In this document: in pieces, positions 44,510-54,496 of the stretch | Position numbering within the stretch: position 1 is the stretch's first letter | Layout of the letters: every line of letters starts with the position of its first letter | Origin: Asterias amurensis | Lineage: Eukaryota; Echinodermata; Asteroidea; Forcipulatida; Asteriidae | Assembly (NCBI RefSeq): GCF_032118995.1 | Contig: NC_092665.1 | Location: 11,078,512 to 11,142,511 of the forward strand | Length of the DNA: 64,000 bases | Direction of reading: 5' to 3' | Translations under genes and position numbers: made by a program | Notes under the pieces: model-generated | Told to the model about the DNA's origin: nothing | Databases searched by the model: none | What the model saw: the letters and a program-made list of their open reading frames with translations, nothing else

Positions 44510-44582
44510 TATAGAAGTTGTGATACACGAAGTGTGGGCCTTGGACAATACTGTTTACAGAAAGTGTCCATTGGCTTTAAGG
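44510..44582 (-). mobile_element. MITE-D, truncated
   Basis: TTGTGATACACGAAGTGTGG then GACAATACTGTTTAC and the terminus GTGTCCATTGGCT-TTAA, as at the right end of 23582-23940. Confidence 0.65.
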
Positions 44583-44583
44583 C

Positions 44584-45060
44584 CGATCACTACTCAACAA
44601 CGTCAGTGCAACTTACGTTTTATGTCATATTATAGGTCATCATAACGTTCGCTTTGGTAACGCCAGTATTTATACTTCATATTGTAGGTCACATAACGTT
44701 CGCTTTCTGGGTAACGCCAGTGTTTAGTCAAGCGGACGATGCATGCAATGTGCGCTGGGCAGATCGTTTGTCAATCGTCTTATCCCAGAACCAGTATGAA
44801 GGGGAGCTTGGGCTGGTTACTTATCAATGCAATTTCAGTGCAGCTTTAAACGTTATATGTCATACGTTCGCTTAGGTAGCGTTTCATGCTACGAACTATT
44901 CATGCTAAACGTATGACGTCTGCACGTACGTACCTGACGTGGAAAATTGTAACTTCACGTATGATGTATTAAAACGTAAGATTTTAACAACACAATTTTT
45001 CTGACGTTCACGCTAACGTTTTAAGTCGCGTAACGTGCAGCTAAACTTATGACTCAAATT
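44584..45060. repeat. ACGT-rich region with many partial palindromes
   Basis: Words such as CATAACGTTCGCTT, CGTATGACGTCTGCACGTAC, and GCTAACGTTTTAAG recur in both orientations. It may be a decayed inverted-repeat element; no ends were found. Confidence 0.35.
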
Positions 45061-45931
45061 CGATTTCCAATTGACATGAAACTGTGTCAAAATTACGCAG
45101 AATACGAGTCAGAAACGTGGTCCGGTTGTTTGGAGTGTACTGTGTGTACGATTTTTGGCTTTGGAAGTAGTTTGCATCATGTCAGCTTCTTCGGGTTACG
45201 GACGGATGGGGGATTTAACCGAGTCGTTGCGTCCGCATTGGACTTTCTGGCTCAGTTAAACTGACCTGGTCAATCTTCCTAGGCGCCATTCGGGTCGGGT
45301 AAGTTACCTGGGAGGAAAACTTCCTGAGCATTGGACTTAAAATGGGTAAGTTACCCATTGGCTCGGTTAGTTTACCCAAATTAAGTCCAATGTGAACAGG
45401 GCTGTAAAGCCATCTGACTAAAGAACCGATTCGTGCATTAATTCTCAAATTCATTTTTTTTTTAGAATAATATTAACACAAACCTTTTTTTTTTCGGAGG
45501 ACATTATTTCTCAAATTGGCGGTAAACTGTAAACAGCTGCAGTTCTTCTCACCAAGTAATGGATACTTGGAATATTTACATATATGACCGTACCTTTCAC
45601 TCAAGTAAGCCAAGTTCGCGATAAAGTTCGAATACCTCAATTCAATAAATAATGTTTTTGTTAACTTGTTTAGAGAAACAAACAATCGATAACGTATACA
45701 AATTGGTTATAAGAACAGCCAGATTGACGTGTGATTTTTTAAGTATTTAATACGCGGTATATGGTTTTATTCTTAGTTTTAAAATCAACAATGATATCTA
45801 AGTTTTCACCAAAAGAAGTTATACTTCCACAGTGCAAAGTTTAAAAATCTTACTTATACCTAAGTTACCAAACATGATCAAACTTAATGTTCTTCTTATG
45901 TGGAATTTTTTCCCCCGTCAATAATGAATAG

Positions 45932-46194
45932 TCCACTAAATGATGTGTGGGTAGGTGTTGGCTTCCACGATCTACGCGAAACGGCGGCAGATGGCGCAAC
46001 TATCATCACAGGCCAATGGATAAAACATGACAAATTTGACCTTACGGGATCAGCAGACAACGATATCGCACTCATCAAGCTGGACCAACCTGCAGTACTC
46101 TCAAACAGGGTGCAGCCCATTGCAATTGTGAGTGCTGACAGTGATGTTGCGTGGGGAACCGATATATTGATCAGCGGCTGGGGAAAACTTAGTC
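45932..46194 (+). pseudogene. trypsin-like serine protease, exon with catalytic Asp
   Basis: Bounded by AATAG and a strong donor GTAAGT at 46195. The frame reads PLNDVWVGVGFHDLRETAAD, TGQWIKHDKFD, NDIALIKLDQPAVLSNRVQP and WGTDILISGWGKLS. This is the middle of an S1A peptidase, with the active-site Asp in NDIALIKL and the GWGKLS turn. The exon with the catalytic His (usually TAAHC) was not found upstream and no signal peptide is visible, so only part of the gene is here. Confidence 0.8.
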
Positions 46195-46222
46195 GTAAGT
46201 GTTAACTGGACCAATTCATTTT

Positions 46223-46470
46223 AGGTTAAAGACACTAGACACGTTTGGTCAAAAATGTCAAAGATTTCAGTATTCTCACTTTGTGTATTACAACATAGTG
46301 CATAAAATAATAAATCTTTTGAAGTTTTGGGGTCGATTGGTAATCGAAGTTGCAAGAAAAAAATGAGAGAAATAAATACCCTTTTGCCTAAATTTGTGTG
46401 CTTTCAATTGCCGCAAAAAGGCTTCATGCCTGAAGTCTTTTAATATTGTGAGACTTAAGAGTCAGTTCAG
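46223..46470 (+). mobile_element. MITE-A-related element in the protease intron
   Basis: Starts TTAAAGACACTAGACACGTT, continues GTCAAAGA(C/T)...ATTCTCACTTTGTGTAT, TTTGGGGTCGATTGGTAATC and GAAGTTGCAAG, the MITE-A inverse order with a different end. The right border is unclear. Confidence 0.55.
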
Positions 46471-47049
46471 GTAAATAGTTGACATAGTTGCTCACGGTCA
46501 AAAAATGATTTTTTTTTTTATACTTTGTGGGTGGAAGGGCCTTGGGGTGCAAGTAAACAAAATTGCATTTTCAATTCCAAATATAGCCCGTTGCCATGGT
46601 TACGGCTCATTTTGTGTTTTGGCCATTTTAGGCCGATTTGGGGGTCTGAAAAACTGGTTTTTAGCTCATATTTACAACTCCACCCCACCAAAATGCAAAA
46701 TTATTTCAAAAAAGCTAGTAAATCACTACAAAGTATCATCCTTGGCCTTCCTTGAGAAAAAAAATTAATGCTTTAAACATCACCCTTATGCTATTTTTGC
46801 ATCATGCATTACAGTGTGTTTTTAGAACTTGCAAAATCGCAATTTTTACCCTATGTTTGGACCCCAAAATGTCAACTTGCCAGGGGTCTCAGAAAATGTT
46901 GACTTTCAAAATGACGCTGAAGTAATTATTCTTATTTATTAATGCAAACAAAATGACCAGCATGCAACAGTAGCTGAAAGGGTCACTTAAACAGTTGTAA
47001 AAAGCTACTGTTTAAATAGTTGAATAAGTTTCTTGTGTTTTGTCTGCAG

Positions 47050-47238
47050 CATGATAGCGGTGGCTCTGCCGTCATTAATTATGACGAGAATATGCACACG
47101 AATGGAGTGACCTTAGCAGGGATCGTAAGCTGGGGCTTTGGATGTGCAGACCCCGTCTACCCAGGCGTCTACACGCGCATATCAAAGTACTGTGATTGGA
47201 TAAGTAACATGTCGGAAGGTGACGTCGCTTGCTCTTAA
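47050..47238 (+). pseudogene. trypsin-like serine protease, last exon with catalytic Ser
   Basis: After TTTTGTCTGCAG the frame opens [14 protein letters not shown], then [34 protein letters not shown] and ends at a stop after GDVACS. The DSGGS (usual GDSGGP) holds the active-site Ser, and IVSWGxGCA...PGVYTRxSKYxDWI is the standard C-terminus. The roughly 45-50 residues between GWGKLS and DSGG, with three conserved Cys and the S1-pocket residue, are not found in the 855 bp between the exons. The locus is therefore incomplete, or has lost an exon. Confidence 0.8.
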
Positions 47239-47363
47239 ATCTATCTCCTTTTTTTCTTCAATAAGTCATCCGGGTTCCTTTTTGAAGACTACTTTGACTT
47301 AGGTACCTTCAGTAAAAGCGTGTGCTTTTGTCAGACGGAGCCTAGCCCGGATTCGACGCTTAA

Positions 47364-47693
47364 AGGCAGTGGAAACTATTGGTAATTACTCAAAATAATT
47401 GTTAGCATTAAACCTTACTTGATAACGAGTAATGGGGAGAAATGGATAGTATTAAACAATATGAGAAACGGCTCCCTCTGAAGTAACGTAGTTTTTAAAA
47501 AGAAGTAATTTGCATCTAGCATCTGAAAGCACACAACTTCCTGTGACACCGGTGTTTTTTCTTTCATTATTGTCTCGTAAATTAGACAACCGATTGAGGT
47601 CAAATTTTCACAAGTTTGTGATTTTATGCATATGTTGAGATACACCGAGTAAGAAGATTGATCTTTGACAATTACCGATAGTGTCCAGTGTCT
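47364..47693 (+). mobile_element. MITE-A copy 8, internally shortened
   Basis: TTAA at 47360 and 47694; ends AGGCAGTGGAAACTATTGG and GTGTCCAGTGTCT. The GAGGTCTCGAAATC turn is deleted. Confidence 0.8.
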
Positions 47694-47699
47694 TTAAAC

Positions 47700-49224
47700 C
47701 GTGATTTTGAAAATGAACAAGGAATCGCGTGTAATTTACTGGAACTGCTTTTTGTAATTTCTCTCGAACAGGCTGGTCCTGGAGAGAGCACAATATAAGT
47801 TCAACAAATTATTTTAATAAATTATGGGTAAAAGACAAAATTAACTATCTGTTTCAGTTGAATTGACTTTATTGGTTAATCACTGGTCAAAGACCAAAAC
47901 AGTTACACTACGGCCGCCAAAACGCACCCAGACTGATGGATACACTATTATGTTACAATGAATTAACAGTATTATGTCATATAAGTTTAGAGGTATACAA
48001 CCTACATACAATCAATGGGTTTAAAGACCGTATATGGCGCTGTCCGTGCACGTCTAACTAAGAGTGACGTCACAACCACGACCATTTGGTCGGCAAGGGA
48101 AATTTTAGCCAATGAGCAAAAGCTTTCGCATGACTTTTGTTGCAGATACTTGTTACTGACAATGAATGAGAAACAAGTTGTCAATTTTTTGTGATCGTAC
48201 CATTAAGAAAAGACTTTCAAAAGAATCGCCACCATCAGTAAAACTCCCAAATTAGTATAAAGACGGATAGGTTGGATACAATTTTTCTGTATACAGCAAT
48301 GTGAATTGGGGACTTTTAGGACGCTTGGTGGCAGCAGACTTACAAGGTAAAAACCATTTTTCTCGGTAATGGATGCGTCCTAGGAACTACGTTAAAAAAG
48401 CCAAAACATCTGACGTCACACTTCGTGAATAACGCCAGGGAGTGAACTTTAGCCTAGGTCAATCCCGGTCCATTTGCAACTTTCACATATATGCATAAGA
48501 AGACGACCGCAAGTGCATCTGGCAAACGTAAACTTGAACAAATCAAAAAACAGATATGGAAAGACTACGTCACATGCACGTGTTTATCCAATGGAATCAT
48601 TGTATCCAATGAAAGCACTGGTTCTGAAAAACAAGTACCTGCAAGTCTTTATCCTGCTTGCGGATAAAGACAGGGGCCCAGTATACGTACACAATGCAAA
48701 TTTACCTTGTTTAAAGTCTGCTGGTACCTTAAGTCTGCTTGTACCTTGTTAAGTCTGCTGCCACCTAGCGTTCAAAAGTCTCTCGTTAAATAAACGCAAC
48801 AATTTTAAAATATATTTACTGTTAAATAATGTTCCATTTACCGCAAATCTTGACTTTAAATAAAATTGTGAAAATAATTCACCGATTGTCTCAAAACTTT
48901 TGTTGTTGTTTTTGTTTTGTTTTTTAAAATGATTCTAAGACATTTGATTCAACTCAGGAATCCACGATATCTTATTCAACAATGCTTTAACATTTCATGC
49001 TAGTGTCACCATTTTATTTAAGGCACATGCTCTCTTAAAGGTTTACTACATCATCGGCAGGCATAAACAAAATTAGATTACTTTCTTGACTTAAAAGGTC
49101 ATAATGCATTTTTCCACCATGGAATCGTCCTAGGAACTACGTTAAAAAAGCCGAAACATCTGACGTCACACTTCGTGAATAACGCCAGGGAGTACTTTTG
49201 GATGTAATTTTGATATGTGTATAG
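47700..49224. other. no gene; 75 bp direct repeat at 48366-48445 and 49125-49200
   Basis: CGTCCTAGGAACTACGTTAA...AAACATCTGACGTCACACTT...CGTGAATAACGCCAGGGAGT occurs twice in the same orientation about 760 bp apart. The intervening segment includes a GTCTGCTGCCACC(T/A)AGCGT word also found near 1670. The direct repeats could be termini of a small element or a duplicated target, but no coding part is seen. Confidence 0.5.
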
Positions 49225-49605
49225 TTTTTGTATTTATCGACTAAAAAATCAGGCCCCAACCTGAAAAACTTGATAACTGAAAACACTTCTGCTGTTGACG
49301 GCGCGCGTCAAAATGACAATGCTTTGACGTCATGTTCTGGAGTTTTTTGTGTTTCTTTTTCATACATCCACGCTGCAACAAAGCGGCTATACAAATTGGA
49401 GCTCCCAACTATGACGATGAGTGATTACGTAACGGAGCTTTTCGCGAATCTTACAGAAAAGCGCAGAAGAAGGCTATTCGAAATAATTGTCTTTTTACAC
49501 AATTAAAATCTATTTATAGTCATCATTTGACTCGATTTCTTTATTGATTGAAAACATTTTAAATGGAATTCAGCAAAGTTCACGACTTGAAAATTTCGTT
49601 CAAGC
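49225..49605 (+). repeat. segmental duplication Q, copy 3
   Basis: Matches 36195-36625 in order and orientation (CAGGCCCCAACCTGAAAA, CGCTGCAACAAAGCGGCTAT, GAATTCAGCAAAGTTCACGA). Confidence 0.75.
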
Positions 49606-49680
49606 AGGTCTCTAAATCCTACGACAAAAATCCACATTTTCTCGAGAAATATCAATTACCAATGATGCATTTTCCCTTAA

Positions 49681-50058
49681 AGGAACACGTTGCCTTGGAT
49701 CGGTCGAGTTGGTCTTTGAAAAGCGTTTGTAACCGTTTTTTATAAAATGCATTTGGGTAGAAAGATGTTGTAAAAGTAGAATACAATGATCCACACAAAC
49801 ATGCCTCGAAATTGCGTGGTTTTCCTTTTACCTTGTCGACTAACACGTCGGCCATTTATGGGGGTCAAAATTTTGACTCCCATAAATGGCCGACCATGTT
49901 AGTTCGCACAGTAGAAGGAAAACTACGCAATTTCGAAACTTGTGTGGATCAATGTATTCTACTTTTAAAACATCTTTCCAACCATATGCATTTTATAAAA
50001 AACGGTTACAAACGCTTTTGTTTTGACCAACTCGTCCGATCCAAGGCAACGTGTTCCT
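49681..50058. mobile_element. MITE-C, full-length hairpin
   Basis: TTAA at 49677-49680 and 50059-50062; ends AGGAACACGTTGCCTTGGAT and inverse. The centre TGACTCCCATAAATGGCCGA is as at 23945-24249. The right TTAA also begins the following MITE-A-like fragment. Confidence 0.85.
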
Positions 50059-50062
50059 TTAA

Positions 50063-50251
50063 AGATACTGGACACGTTTGGTGATCATCAAAGACCAATA
50101 TTCTCACTTTAAGTGTATCCCAACATATGATGGAAATATGAAAAAAAACTCAAAAATGACGTTACTTCAGAGGGAGCCGTTTCTCAAAATGTTTTATACT
50201 AACAACAGCTCCCCATTGCTCGTTACCCAATAAGTTGTTATGCTAAGTGTG
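50063..50251 (+). mobile_element. MITE-A-related fragment broken by MITE-B
   Basis: AGATACTGGACACGTTTGG, then GTCAAAGA-like, GGGAGCCGTTTCTCAAAATG and TGCTCGTTACC of the MITE-A inverse arm, ending where MITE-B begins. Confidence 0.6.
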
Positions 50252-50439
50252 GGTGGATTTCACAAAGGTAGTCCTATAACTTAGGACTAGTCCTAGGCAA
50301 TGCTAAGAGATATGACTGGTGCTAAGTTAGGACCAGTAACTCATCCTAACTTAGGACTGGTCCTATCTCTTAGCATTGCCTATAGGACTAGTCCTAAGTT
50401 AGGAGTCCTAACTTAGGACTACCTTTGTGAAGTCCACCC
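50252..50439. mobile_element. MITE-B, near-perfect hairpin
   Basis: GGTGGATTTCACAAAGGTAG and its inverse at the right end, arms of TCCTAACTTAGGACTAG units; nearly identical to 602-755 and, like it, embedded in MITE-A sequence. Confidence 0.8.
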
Positions 50440-50469
50440 CAGAGTCTATTGTATCAGTAGACTTTCGTG

Positions 50470-51340
50470 GAGTAATGAGCAAATTTATATAGCAAAACAA
50501 AACTTATTCGACACTGGTAATTGCTAAAATAAATGTTAGTTTCCTTTTCCTTCACTATTTCCGGTGTCTCCTCTATTGACTCGTTGCTGGTTTTCTGTGA
50601 GCCTTGTTGAAGCATAGTATAAGTTTCCTAAAAAAAACACCACTGATATTGATAATATAAAAACTAAGTATTTACCATTCTATGTTCGAGTTTGCCTATT
50701 TATCTTCAACAAATAAAGCTTCTCTTGAATCCGACGAAAACATTGTACAGAGTGTCCAATACTTATTATACTTCTAAATGATACCACTGATATTACTACT
50801 GTACAAACTATATAGTATTTAGCATTCTTTATTTCACTTCGCCAATTCATATAAATAAACACATAATATATATACCTTCACTTGAATCTGTGGAACACAT
50901 AACTAAGAGTGTTCAAAACGTATTACTATTTCTTAAAGATACCACTGACTAAAAACCATCGACTTCCAAAATATACCACCGATATTGAAAATAAAAACTA
51001 TTAGTACTGTTTATTTTGCACTCACCCATTTATCTCAATCGAGAAATTACTATAGTTTCATTTCACCTACGAATCCCAACCTATTATTATTTAACCAACC
51101 TCAAACGCGCTTAACTGTCTGGCACACACGTGCATATAGGCACGAGCGGAGAACCTGAACAACCGATTCTTTGTCACACTTGACATTAATTTTGGCTTTC
51201 AAATTGCACGTGTAAAGCTGTAGTGGCAAAGCGTGTCTTCAAACGCTGGTTTTTTTTTAATGAGTGCCTTAATGAAACCATGAAACCGAGAACAAAACAG
51301 AAACAGAAGAAAAAACGGTTTTCATAGGAAAATTCTAAAG
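50470..51340 (-). repeat. inverse copy of the 32.8-34 kb minisatellite block
   Basis: Read on the minus strand it has AAGCGCGTTTGAGG, GATAAATGGGTGAG, GTAATA...TTGGACACTCT, GATTCAAG(T/G)GAAG and AAGAATGCTAAATACTATAT in the same order as 32900-33900. Fewer units are present. Confidence 0.7.
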
Positions 51341-51996
51341 ACTGGATTGCTCCACAAAAGAGTCCATGTGTGTTCTTAGTACAGGAACAAAAGAAAGAAC
51401 AGTAGGGCCTGTATGTCTCCGCAGAGATGCAACAAACAGAATGGATGCGTCGCCAAAGTCACATCACACCATAACAGGAGCTTTCATTGATTGGGAATGG
51501 TGATGGGTATGGAGTCAATGGCACTACATAAAAAAAGGCAACGAGCTAACCCAGTGCATCCAAGTGTTTGTGTAAGGTATATCCGGGCGGAGAACCTATG
51601 AACTACCGAGTCTTTGACAATTCCAGGGAGGAAAGATTCCAATAACAAACAAATCACTGTAAACAGCACTTATGGTGACTCCACCCCGATACTCAACATT
51701 TCTGTCAGTAGTTAACCACAGCGAAGGGTCAACGAAAGAAGGTACTTTACTACCGATTACTACCTCGTCTACCAGGTTACCATGACTGTAGGTAACTACC
51801 TAACCCCATCAAATCTGAAATGTCTTGTGCTTACCGTGTGATTTCAGGTTAATAGCGCTGCTGCTCAAGTGGGCAAAGTCGTACATTGCAGGGCAATAGC
51901 AATAATGAACACATCCGATTCACAATGCGCAAGCTGTGCGCTTAATTTCCTTGCTCTATGGGAGAGGCTTGCACTTTAGCAAATTTGCTTGTTGAA
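51341..51996. other. 3' flank of NLR gene 3
   Basis: 51830-51960 is the inverse copy of the gene 2 3' flank (30420-30570). The rest shows no coding support. Confidence 0.55.
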
Positions 51997-54496
51997 CTAA
52001 TCAGGAAAACAATTAAAAAATTCAAGCAGCTCTTCGAAAGTGGGTGGTGGTATATAAAGAACGGAACCCCTAATTAGCATATTCAGGGACACTGCATACG
52101 CCTTCAAGGCTTCATTCTGCAGACCACAATCATTCAAATTCAAGAACTTCAACGAAGAAACAGGAGTCATCTGGTTTCCCTGAATACCACGTAGATTATT
52201 TCCATTGAGCCAAACCTCATGTATGCTCCCTGCAGCAGCTACTGTGGTAAGAAGTGGATTCATATCATCACTCTGTAGAGAACACTTCACTAGATACAGT
52301 TTTATCAAGGAAGAAACAGGGGTTATTTTGTCGACCTTAATACCGTGAAGGTTATTTTTGGTTAGAACAAGTGTCGTTACACTACCTGCAGCAGCCACGA
52401 TGGAGAAAACTGACCCAATATCATCACTCTGTATGCGCTTATATACAATTCATTCAAGGAAGAAACCCGAGTTATCTGGTCCGCCTTAATACCATGAAGA
52501 TCGTTATCATATAGAACAAGTGTCGTTACACTACCTGCAGCAGCCACGATGGAGAAAACTGGCCCAATATCATCACTCTGTATACCGCACGCGTATAGAT
52601 GCAATACCGTCAAGGAAGAAACTGGAGTTATCTGGTCCGCCTTGATACCATGAAGATCGTTTGTGTGTAAAAACAGTCTTTTAACACCACCTAAAACAGT
52701 CACAATGGAGAAAACTGACCCAGCATCATCTTTCTGTAAACCACACGTGTATAGATGCAATTCCTTCAAGAAAGAAACACGTGTTATCTGGTCGGCCCTA
52801 ATACCATGAAGATTGTTATCCTTTAGAACAAGTGTCGTTACACTACCTGCAGCAGCCACGATGGAGAAAATTGGCCCAATATCATCACTCTGTATACCGC
52901 ACGCGTATAGATGCAATACCGTCAAGGAAGAAACTGGAGTTATCTGGTCCGCCTTGATACCATGAAGATCGTTTGTGTGTAAAAACAGTCTTTTAACACC
53001 ACCTAAAACAGTCACGATGGAGAAAACTGACCCAACATCGTCACTCTTTATACCACACGCCCATAGATGTATTTCCTTCAAGGAAGAAACTGGAGTTATC
53101 TGGTCCGCCTTAATACCGTGGAGATCGCTGTATTTTAGAACAAGTTTCGTTACACTACCTGCAGCAGCCACGATGGAGAAAACTGACCCAATATCATCAC
53201 TCTGTATACCACACGCGTATAGATACAATTCCTTCAAGGAAGAAATTGGAGTTATCCTGTCCCCCTTAATACCATGTAGATTGCTGTCTTTAAGAACAAG
53301 TTTTGTTACACTACCTGCAGCAGCCACGATGGAGAAAACTGACCCAATATCATCACTCTTTATACCACACGCGTATAGATGCAGTTCCTTCAAGGAAGAA
53401 ACTGGAGTTATCTGATCCGCCTTAATACCATGGAGATCGTTTTCGTTCAGAATAAGTGTCGTTACACTACCTGCAGCAGCCACGATGGAGAAAACTGACC
53501 CAATATCATCACTTTGTATACTACACGCGTATAGGTGCAATTCCTTTAAGGAAGAAACTGGAGTTATCTGATCCGCCTTACTACCACGGAGATCGTTTTT
53601 GTTTAGAACAAGTGTCGTTACACTACCTGCAGCAGCCACGATGGAAAAAACTGGTCCAATATCTTCACTCTGTATACCACACGCGTCTAAAATCAATTCC
53701 TTCAAGGAAGAAACTGGGGTCCAATATCTTCACTCTGTATACCACACGCGTCTAAAATCAATTCCTTCAAGGAAGAAACTGGAGTCATCTGGTTCCCTTT
53801 AATACCATGAAGATGGTTATCCTTTAGACAAAGTGTCGTTACACTACCTGCAGCAGCCACGACGGAGAAAACTGGTCCAATATCATCACTCTGTATACTA
53901 CACGCGTATAGATGCAATTCCTTCAAGGAAGAAACAGGAGTTATCTGGTCCCCATTAATACCATGGAGATCGTTGTTCATTAAAACAAGTTTCGTTTCAC
54001 TACCTGAAACAGCCACGATGGAGAAAACTGACCAAATATCATCCTTCGTCAGCTTACATCCATCTAGTATCAAGAACTCCAATGAAGAAATACTAGGTAT
54101 CAGGTCTGATTTCAATCCTTGCAAATTGTTTCCATTCCATTTCCATAAACTGTCTTTAATTTGGTAGCTGATTGAAATATCCTGAAAAGTTCAGGGACAG
54201 AGAAACAGTCTAACTGACAATCTCATAACGTAAGTACTGTTACAAATGTAGAAATGGTTCTGAGTTTATGTATCTGCTTGTTCATATTGGCCAACTGATA
54301 AATCACACCTCGTTCTAACCATTATTTGTTCCATGAGTTCTAAATCGGTTTGTCCTCGACACGTAATCTTTAAATGTGAAACATAATGCGGACTAGATCG
54401 TTCTGGTCGGTGAATGAAATAATGTGCAGCCAAGAGGTCTTCTGCTTTCAGCCGGTATGGGAATCTTACCCACTCATCCATCACGAGGGTTGTTAC
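51997..54496 (-). pseudogene. NLR gene 3, LRR region with several frameshifts
   Basis: Minus-strand reading resumes at the transposon border with TTLVMDEWVRFPYRLKAEDL, matching gene 1 from about residue 525. The linker and first LRR (54130-54270) are frame-broken. Then come three open blocks: 54124-53702, 53705-52377 and 52398-51997. Two breaks are clear. A 65 bp tandem duplication at 53653-53783 is not a multiple of three. A loss of about 7 bp near 52430 turns YACGIQSDD into YISAYRVMI. About twelve 52-residue LRR units and the usual capping end (RGSVLYIPPPTFEELLEF) are present. Without correction no full NLR can be translated. Confidence 0.9.
53653..53783 (-). repeat. 65 bp tandem duplication inside the LRR
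   Basis: GGTCCAATATCTTCACTCTG through CCTTCAAGGAAGAAACTGG occurs twice back to back with no mismatches seen, at a distance of 65 bp. It spans neither a whole LRR unit nor a multiple of three, so it shifts the frame. Perfect identity points to a recent event or an assembly artefact. Confidence 0.85.
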
